From positions 17,213,267-17,277,266 of the forward strand of contig OZ059898.1 of NCBI GenBank assembly GCA_964057225.1: a stretch of 64,000 nt of DNA. Direction: 5' to 3'. Origin of the DNA: Auanema rhodensis. Taxonomy: Eukaryota > Nematoda > Chromadorea > Rhabditida > Rhabditidae. The notes beneath the pieces were generated by a model that searched no databases, was not told the origin of the DNA, and saw only the letters and a program-made list of their open reading frames with translations. A program made the translations under genes and the position numbers. Position 1 is the stretch's first letter, and each line of letters starts with the position of its first letter. Positions 56,533-64,000 of the stretch are shown here, piece after piece.

Positions 56533-57936
56533 GAAATCTAAAAACATCTACTTTTTGCTGAATTATTTTGAAATTTTTCGAAAAAATTTTTGTCAAAATG
56601 TTTTTGGAAGCAATGTTGAGTGTACATGGAAACTCAACATACACTAATGCATCATTAGTCAAACGATCATAACTAATTTTTGTATTGAGCGTTTCTCAAT
56701 GTAGTATAGTGCATTCGATGCGGATTTTTAAGCTGCGTCGATCTGTGTTATCAGATTTGCGCTAGCTTAAAAATGCACCGAGACATCAACTGATATAAGT
56801 TCACACTTATATCCTCGATTTTCACCCTGAAGAAATAATTTTTTCGTTGAATAACATTGTCCATCGTCTTTGCCTTGAAAAAAGGAATCTAAAAACATCT
56901 ACTTTTTGCTAAATTATTTTGAAATTTTTCGAAAAAATTTTTGTCAAAATGTTTTTGGAAGCAATGTTGAGTGTACATGGAAACTCAACATACACTAATG
57001 CATCGTTTTTCAAACGATCATAACTAATTTTTGTATTAAGCGTTTCTCAATGTAGTATAGTGCATTCGATGCGGATTTTTAAGCTGCGTCGATCTGTGTT
57101 ATCAGATTTGCGCTAGCTTAAAAATGCACCGAGACATCAACTGATATAAGTTCACACTTATATCCTCGATTTTCACCCTGAAGAAATAATTTTTTCGTTG
57201 AATAACATTGTCCATCGTCTTTGCCTTGAAAAAAGGAATCTAAAAACATCTACTTTTTGCTAAATTATTTTGAAATTTTTCGAAAAAATTTTTGTCAAAA
57301 TGTTTTTGGAAGCAATGTTGAGTGTACATGGAAACTCAACATAGACTAATGCATCATTTTTCAAACGATCATAACTAATTTTTGTATTAAGCGTTTCTCA
57401 ATGTAGTATAGTGCATTCGATGTGGATTTTTAAGCTGCGTCGATCTGTGTTATCAGATTTGCGCTAGCTTAAAAATGCACCGAGACATCAACTGATATAA
57501 GTTCACACTTATATCTTCGATTTTCACCCTGAAGAAATAATTTTTTCGTTGAATAACATCGTCCATCGTCTTTGCCTTGAAAAAAGAAATCTAAAAACAT
57601 CTACTTTTTGCTAAATTATTTTGAAATTTTTCGAAAAAATTTTTGTCAAAATGTTTTTGGAAGCAATGTTGAGTGTACATGGAAACTCAACATACACTAA
57701 TGCATCATTAGTCAAACGATCATAACTAATTTTTGTATTAAGCGTTTCTCAATGTAGTATAGTGCATTCGATGCGGCTTTTTAAGCTGCGTCGATCTGTG
57801 TTATCAGATTTGCGCTAGCTTAAAAATGCACCGAGATATCAACTGATATAAGTTCACACTTATATCCTCGATTTTCACCCTGAAAAAATAATTTTTTCGT
57901 TGAATAACATAGTCCATCGTCTTTGCCTTGAAAAAA

Positions 57937-58638
57937 GGAATCTAAAAACATCTACTTTTTGCTAAATTATTTTGAAATTCTTCGAAAAAATTTTTGTCAA
58001 AATGTTTTTGGAAGCAATGTTGAGTGTACATGGAAACTCAACATACACTAATGCATCATTTTTCAAACGATCATAACTAATTTTTGTATTAAGCGTTTCT
58101 CAATGTAGTATAGTGCATTCGATGCGGCTTTTTAAGCTGCGTCGATCTGTGTTATCAGATTTGCGCTAGCTTAAAAATGCACCGAGATATCAACTGATAT
58201 AAGTTCACACTTATATCCTCGATTTTCACCCTGAAAAAATAATTTTTTCGTTGAATAACATAGTCCATCGTCTTTGCCTTGAAAAAAGGAATCTAAAAAC
58301 ATCTACTTTTTGCTAAATTATTTTGAAATTCTTCGAAAAAATTTTTGTCAAAATGTTTTTGGAAGCAATGTTGAGTGTACATGGAAACTCAACATACACT
58401 AATGCATCATTTTTCAAACGATCATAACTAATTTTTGTATTAAGCGTTTCTCAATGTAGTATAGTGCATTCGATGCGGATTTTTAAGCTGCGTCGATCTG
58501 TGTTATCAGATTTGCGCTAGCTTAAAAATGCACCGAGATATCAACTGATATAAGTTCACACTTATATCCTCGATTTTCACCCTGAAGAATTAATTTTTTC
58601 GTTGAATAACATTGTCCATCGTCTTTGCCTTGAAAAAA
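57937..58638 (+). repeat. Adjacent monomer pair sharing a private T-to-C change
   Basis: Monomers 57937 and 58288 both read 'gaaattcttcg' (C at 57980 and 58331), a variant seen nowhere else in the window. They differ further downstream ('gcggctttt' with 'gaaaaaataat' versus 'gcggatttt' with 'gaattaat'), so the copied tract ends inside the second unit. Confidence 0.85.
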
Positions 58639-61600
58639 GGAATCTAAAAACATTTACTTTTTGCTAAATTATTTTGAAATTTTTCGAAAAAATTTTTGTC
58701 AAAATGTTTTTGGAAGCAATGTTGAGTGTACATGGAAACTCAACATACACTAATGCATCATTTTTCAAACGATCATAACTAATTTTTGTATTAAGCGTTT
58801 CTCAATGTAGTATAGTGCATTCGATGCGGATTTTTAAGCTGCGTCGATCTGTGTTATCAGATTGGCGCTAGCTTAAAAATGCACCGAGATATCAACTGAT
58901 ATAAGTTCACACTTATATCCTCGATTTTCACCCTGAAGAATTAATTTTTTCGTTGAATAACATTGTCCATCGTCTTTGCCTTGAAAAAAGGAATCTAAAA
59001 ACATCTACTTTTTGCTAAATTATTTTGAAATTTTTCGAAAAAATTTTTGTCAAAATGTTTTTGGAAGCAATGTTGAGTGAACATGGAAACTCGACATACA
59101 CTAATGCATCATTTTTCAAACAATCATAACTAATTTTTGTATTAAGCGTTTCTCAATGTAGTATAGTGCATTTGATGCGGATTTTTAAGCTGCGTCGATC
59201 TGTGTTATCAGATTTGCGCTAGTTTAAAAATGCACCGAGATATCAACTGATATAAGTTCACACTTATATCCTCGATTTTCACCCTGAAGAAATAATTTTT
59301 TCGTTGAATAACATTGTCCATCGTGTTTGCCTTGAAAAAAGGAATCTAAAAACATCTACTTTTTGCTAAATTATTTTGAAATTTTTCGAAAAAATTTTTG
59401 TCAAAATGTTTTTGGAAGCAATGTTGAGTGTACATGGAAACTCAACATACACTAATGCATTATTTTTCAAACGATCATAACTAATTTTAGTATTACGCGT
59501 TTCTCAATGTAGTATAGTGCATTCGATGCGGATTTTTAAGCTGCGTCGATCTGTGTTATCAGATTTGCGCTAGCTTAAAAATGCACCGAGACATCAACTG
59601 ATATAAGTTCACACTTATATCCTCGATTTTCACCCTGAAGAAATAATTTTTTCGTTGAATAACATTGTCCATCGTCTTTGCCTTGAAAAAAGGAATCTAA
59701 AAACATCTACTTTTTGCTAAATTATTTTGAAATTTTTCGAAAAAATTTTTGTCAAAATGTTTTTGGAAGCAATGTTGAGTGTACATGGAAACTCAACATA
59801 CACTAATGCATTATTTTTCAAACGATCATAACTAATTTTTGTATTAAGCGTTTCTCAATGTAGTATATTGCATTCGATGCGGATTTTTAAGCTGCGTCGA
59901 TCTGTGTTATCAGATTTGCGCTAGCTTAAAAATGCACCGAAATATCAACTGATATAAGTTCACACTTATATCCTCGATTTTCACCCTGAAGAATTAATTT
60001 TTTTCGTTGAATAACATTGTCCATCGTCTTTGCCTTGAAAAAAGGAATCTAAAAACATCTAATTTTTGCTAAATTATTCTGAAATTTTTCGAAAAAATTT
60101 TTGTCAAAATGTTTTTGGAAGCAATGTTGAGTGTACATGGAAACTCAACATACACTAATGCATCATTTTTCAAACGATCATAACTAATTTTTGTATTAAG
60201 CGTTTCTCAATGTAGTATAGTGCATTCGATGCGGATTTTTAAGCTGCGTCGATCTGTGTTATCAGATTTGCGCTAGCTTAAAAATGCACCGAGACATCAA
60301 CTGATATAAGTTCACACTTATATCCTCGATTTTCACCCTGAAGAAATAATTTTTTCGTTGAATAACATTGTCCATCGTCTTTGCCTTGAAAAAAGGAATC
60401 TAAAAACATCTACTTTTTGCTAAATTATTTTGAAATTTTTCGAAAAAATTTTTGTCAAAATGTTTTTGGAAGCAATGTTGAGTGTACATGGAAACTCAAC
60501 ATACACTAATGCATCATTTTTCAAACGATCATAACTAATTTTTGTATTAAGCGTTTCTCAATGTAGTATAGTGCATTCGATGCGGATTTTTAAGCTGCGT
60601 CGATCTGCGTTATCAGATTTGCGCTAGCTTAAAAATGCACCGAGACATCAACTGATATAAGTTCACACTTATATCCTCGATTTTCACCCTGAAGAAATAA
60701 TTTTTTCGTTGAATAACATTGTCCATCGTCTTTGCCTTGAAAAAAGAAATCTAAAAACATCTACTTTTTGCTAAATTATCTTGAAATTTTTCGAAAAAAT
60801 TTTTGTCAAAATGTTTTTGGAAGCAATGTTGAGTGTACATGGAAACTCAACATACACTAATGCATCATTTTTCAAACGATCATAACTAATTTTTGTATTA
60901 AGCGTTTCTCAATGTAGTATAGTGCATTCGATGCGGATTTTTAAGCTGCGTCGATCTGTGTTATCAGATTTGCGCTAGCTTAAAAATGCACCGAGATATC
61001 AACTGATATAAGTTCACACTTATATCCTCGATTTTCACCCTGAAGAATTAATTTTTTTCGTTGAATAACATTGTCCATCGTCTTTGCCTTGAAAAAAGGA
61101 ATCTAAAAACATCTAATTTTTGCTAAATTATTCTGAAATTTTTCGAAAAAATTTTTGTCAAAATGTTTTTGGAAGCAATGTTGAGTGTACATGGAAACTC
61201 AACATACACTAATGCATCATTTTTCAAACGATCATAACTAATTTTTGTATTAAGCGTTTCTCAATGTAGTATAGTGCATTCGATGCGGATTTTTAAGCTG
61301 CGTCGATCTGTGTTATCAGATTTGCGCTAGCTTAAAAATGCACCGAGACATCAACTGATATAAGTTCACACTTATATCCTCGATTTTCACCCTGAAGAAA
61401 TAATTTTTTCGTTGAATAACATTGTCCATCGTCTTTGCCTTGAAAAAAGGAATCTAAAAACATCTACTTTTTGCTAAATTATTTTGAAATTTTTCGAAAA
61501 AATTTTTGTCAAAATGTTTTTGGAAGCAATGTTGAGTGTACATGGAAACTCAACATACACTAATGCATCATTTTTCAAACGATCATAACTTATTTTTGTA

Positions 61601-64000
61601 TTAAGCGTTTCTCAATGTAGTATAGTGCATTCGATGCGGATTTTTAAGCTGCGTCGATCTGTGTTATCAGATTTGCGCTAGCTTAAAAATGCACCGAGAT
61701 ATCAACTGATATAAGTTCACACTTATATCCTCGATTTTCACCCTGAAGATTTAAATTTTTCCTTGAATAACATTGTCCATCGTCTTTGCCTTGAAAAAAG
61801 GAATCTAAAAACATTTACTTTTTGCTAAATTATTTTGAAATTTTTCGAAAAAATTTTTGTCAAAATGTTTTTGGAAGCAATGTTGAGTGTACATGGAAAC
61901 TCAACATACACTAATGCATCATTTTTCAAACGATCATAACTAATTTTTGTATTAAGCGTTTCTCAATGTAGTATAGTGCATTCGATGCGGATTTTTAAGC
62001 TGCGTCGATCTGTGTTATCAGATTTGCGCTAGCTTAAAAATGCACCGAGACATCAACTGATATAAGTTCACACTTATATCCTCGATTTTCACCCTGAAGA
62101 ATTAATTTTTTCGTTGAATAACATTGTCCATCGTCTTTGCCTTGAAAAAAGGAATCTAAAAACATCTAATTTTTGCTAAATTATTCTGAAATTTTTCGAA
62201 AAAATTTTTGTCAAAATGTTTTTGGAAGCAATGTTGAGTGTACATGGAAACTCAACATACACTAATGCACCATTTTTCAAACGATCATAACTAATTTTTG
62301 TATTAAGCGTTTCTCAATGTAGTATAGTGCATTCGATGCGGATTTTTAAGCTGCGTCGATCTGTGTTATCAGATTTGCGCTAGCTTAAAAATGCACCGAG
62401 ATATCAACTGATATAAGTTCACACTTATATCCTCGATTTTCACCCTGAAGAATTAATTTTTTCGTTGAATAACATTGTCCATCGTCTTTGCCTTGAAAAA
62501 AGGAATCTAAAAACATTTACTTTTTGCTAAATTATTCTGAAATTTTTCGAAAAAATTTTTGTCAAAATGTTTTTGGAAGCAATGTTGAGTGTACATGGAA
62601 ACTCAACATACACTAATGCATCATTTTTCAAACGATCATAACTAATTTTTGTATTAAGCGTTTCTCAATGTAGTATAGTGCATTCGATGCGGATTTTTAA
62701 GCTGCGTCGATCTGTGTTATCAGATTTGCGCTAGCTTAAAAATGCACCGAGACATCAACTGATATAAGTTCACACTTATATTCTCGATTTTCACCCTGAA
62801 GAATTAATTTTTTCGTTGAATAACATTGTCCATCGTGTTTGCCTTGAAAAAAGGAATCTAAAAACATCTACTTTTTGCTAAATTATTCTGAAATTTTTCG
62901 AAAAAATTTTTGTCAAAATGTTTTTGGAAGCAATGTTGAGTGTACATGGAAACTCAACATACACTAATGCATCATTTTTCAAACGATCATAACTAATTTT
63001 TGTATTAAGCGTTTCTCAATGTAGTATAGTGCATTCGATGCGGATTTTTAAGCTGCGTCGATCTGTGTTATCAGATTTGCGCTAGCTTAAAAATGCACCG
63101 AGACATCAACTGATATAAGTTCACACTTATATCCTCGATTTTCACCCTGAAGAAATAATTTTTTCGTTGAATAACATTGTCCATCGTCTTTGCCTTGAAA
63201 AAAGGAATCTAAAAACATCTACTTTTTGCTAAATTATTTTGAAATTTTTCGAAAAAATTTTTGTCAAAATGTTTTTGGAAGCAATGTTGAGTGTACATGG
63301 AAACTCAACATACACTAATGCATCATTTTTCAAACGATCATAACTAATTTTTGTATTAAGCGTTTCTCAATGTAGTATAGTGCATTCGATGCGGATTTGT
63401 AAGCTGCGTCGATCTGTGTTATCAGATTTGCGCTAGCTTAAAAATGCACCGAGACATCAACTGATATAAGTTCACACTTATATCCTCGATTTTCACCCTG
63501 AAGAAATAATTTTTTCGTTGAATAACATTGTCCATCGTCTTTGCCTTGAAAAAAGGAATCTAAAAACATCTACTTTTTGCTAAATTATTTTGAAATTTTT
63601 CGAAAAAATTTTTGTCAAAATGTTTTTGGAAGCAATGTTGAGTGTACATGGAAACTCAACATACACTAATGCATCATTTTTCAAACGATCATAACTAATT
63701 TTTGTATTAAGCGTTTCTCAATGTAGTATAGTGCATTCGATGCGGATTTGTAAGCTGCGTCGATCTGTGTTATCAGATTTGCGCTAGCTTAAAAATGCAC
63801 CGAGACATCAACTGATATAAGTTCACACTTATATCCTCGATTTTCACCCTGAAGAAATAATTTTTTCGTTGAATAACATTGTCCATCGTCTTTGCCTTGA
63901 AAAAAGAAATCTAAAAACATCTACTTTTTGCTAAATTATTTTGAAATTTTTCGAAAAAATTTTTGTCAAAATGTTTTTGGAAGCAATGTTGAGTGTACAT
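58288..64000 (+). repeat. Block H: mixed monomers with block-A and block-B variants
   Basis: Sixteen complete monomers and a partial one. 58990 has 'caaacaatcat' and 'gcatttgatg' like block A, plus private changes ('gagtgaacat', 'ctcgacata', 'agtttaaaa'). 59692 and 60746 have the T7 run, and 60044, 61098 and 62151 have 'catctaattt', all block-B markers. 61449 has 'gatttaaattt' like block C. 63204 and 63555 are an adjacent pair sharing 'gatttgtaag' (63399 and 63750). The array continues past the window end. Confidence 0.83.

Larger units (their letters stand above)
41791..58287 (+). repeat. Block G: long-period HOR mosaic with private variants
   Basis: Forty-seven monomers defined by variants absent elsewhere: 'attagtcaaacg' (42844, 43897, 44950, 45301, 46705, 49864, 56533, 57586), 'catagac' (43546, 44599, 46354, 50566, 53725, 57235), 'ggtagc' (42142, 45652, 49162, 52672, 55831), 'gcggcttttt' and 'acatagtcc'. 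A trimer recurs at 1,053 bp (43195-44247 and 44248-45300). Larger copies recur at offsets of 3,159, 3,510, 6,669 and 7,020 bp. Confidence 0.86.
1..64000 (+). repeat. Satellite DNA array, 351-bp monomer, about 182 head-to-tail copies
   Basis: The same 351-bp unit recurs from the first to the last base in one orientation. Anchors such as 'ggaatctaaaaacat' fall at 357, 708, 1059 and so on, always 351 or 352 bp apart. The window opens and closes inside the array, so its true length is unknown. The unit is AT-rich, with runs of A and T, and is about 32% G+C by my count on the block-F consensus. All six frames are broken by stops in most monomers even though 351 is divisible by 3. Copies differ mainly by point substitutions that cluster at recurring sites. 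A long homogeneous tandem array of this unit size is typical of eukaryotic centromeric or pericentromeric heterochromatin; that location is inference. No known satellite family was recognised. Confidence 0.98.

Noticed and set aside
1-64000. CRISPR array
   Set aside because: The repeat unit is 351 bp with no short-repeat/unique-spacer pattern; the whole unit is repeated.
1-64000. Tandem transposable element (LTR, MITE or Helitron) array
   Set aside because: No terminal repeats, target-site duplications, coding remnants or unique flanks. The hairpins are internal and short.
1-64000. Known satellite family such as the 360-bp class of tenebrionid beetles
   Set aside because: Length and AT content are similar, but I could not match the sequence from memory. 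A search of Repbase, Dfam or satellite databases with the consensus would decide.
1-64000. Bacterial or phage origin
   Set aside because: No coding density, no ribosome-binding-site-led frames, and a 64 kb homogeneous tandem array is not a bacterial pattern.

Overview
The whole 64 kb window is one uninterrupted satellite DNA array. It is built from a 351-bp, AT-rich monomer (about 32% G+C, counted on the block-F consensus) repeated head to tail in one orientation. I found no unique sequence, no array edge, no transposon, no inversion, no RNA gene and no credible protein gene. With the monomer phased to start at 'ggaatct', the first unit starts at position 6 (the G-G is T-A there) and the last, partial unit at 63906. 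That gives 182 complete monomers between them. The distance, 63,900 bp, equals 182 x 351 + 18, and I count exactly 18 monomers carrying one extra T in a T-run. The visible variation is therefore nearly all single-base substitution, with one recurrent length change.

This is a eukaryotic genome, probably (peri)centromeric or other constitutive heterochromatin. The monomer is close to two nucleosome repeats long, contains phased A/T tracts and three inverted repeats, and shows no CpG depletion (12 CpG per consensus monomer, observed/expected about 1.4). Those traits fit many insect and other invertebrate satellites, but I cannot name the species or a satellite family from sequence alone.

Layout. 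Block A (1-5272): four-monomer higher-order repeat (HOR) of about 1.4 kb. Block B (5273-17922): a different tetramer, five copies at 7382, 8787, 11599, 14761 and 16166, plus an 11-monomer segment duplicated 7,379 bp apart. Block C (17923-25995): overlapping 2-, 4-, 5- and 8-monomer repeats. Block D (25996-31962): eight monomers duplicated at a nine-monomer (3,159 bp) offset. Block E (31963-36876): a mosaic of types. Block F (36877-41790): two tandem copies of a seven-monomer, 2,457-bp HOR. Block G (41791-58287): many block-specific variants, with duplications at offsets of 3, 9, 10, 19 and 20 monomers. Block H (58288-64000): older-looking or mixed monomers that again carry block-B and block-A variants.

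No genes work together here. The interest lies in the layered HOR architecture, the linked variant haplotypes that mark each block, the near-absence of indels, and the conserved hairpin-forming segments in almost every monomer. The ten 63-codon minus-strand open frames are a by-product of a single A-to-G change at monomer base 28 and are not annotated as genes.
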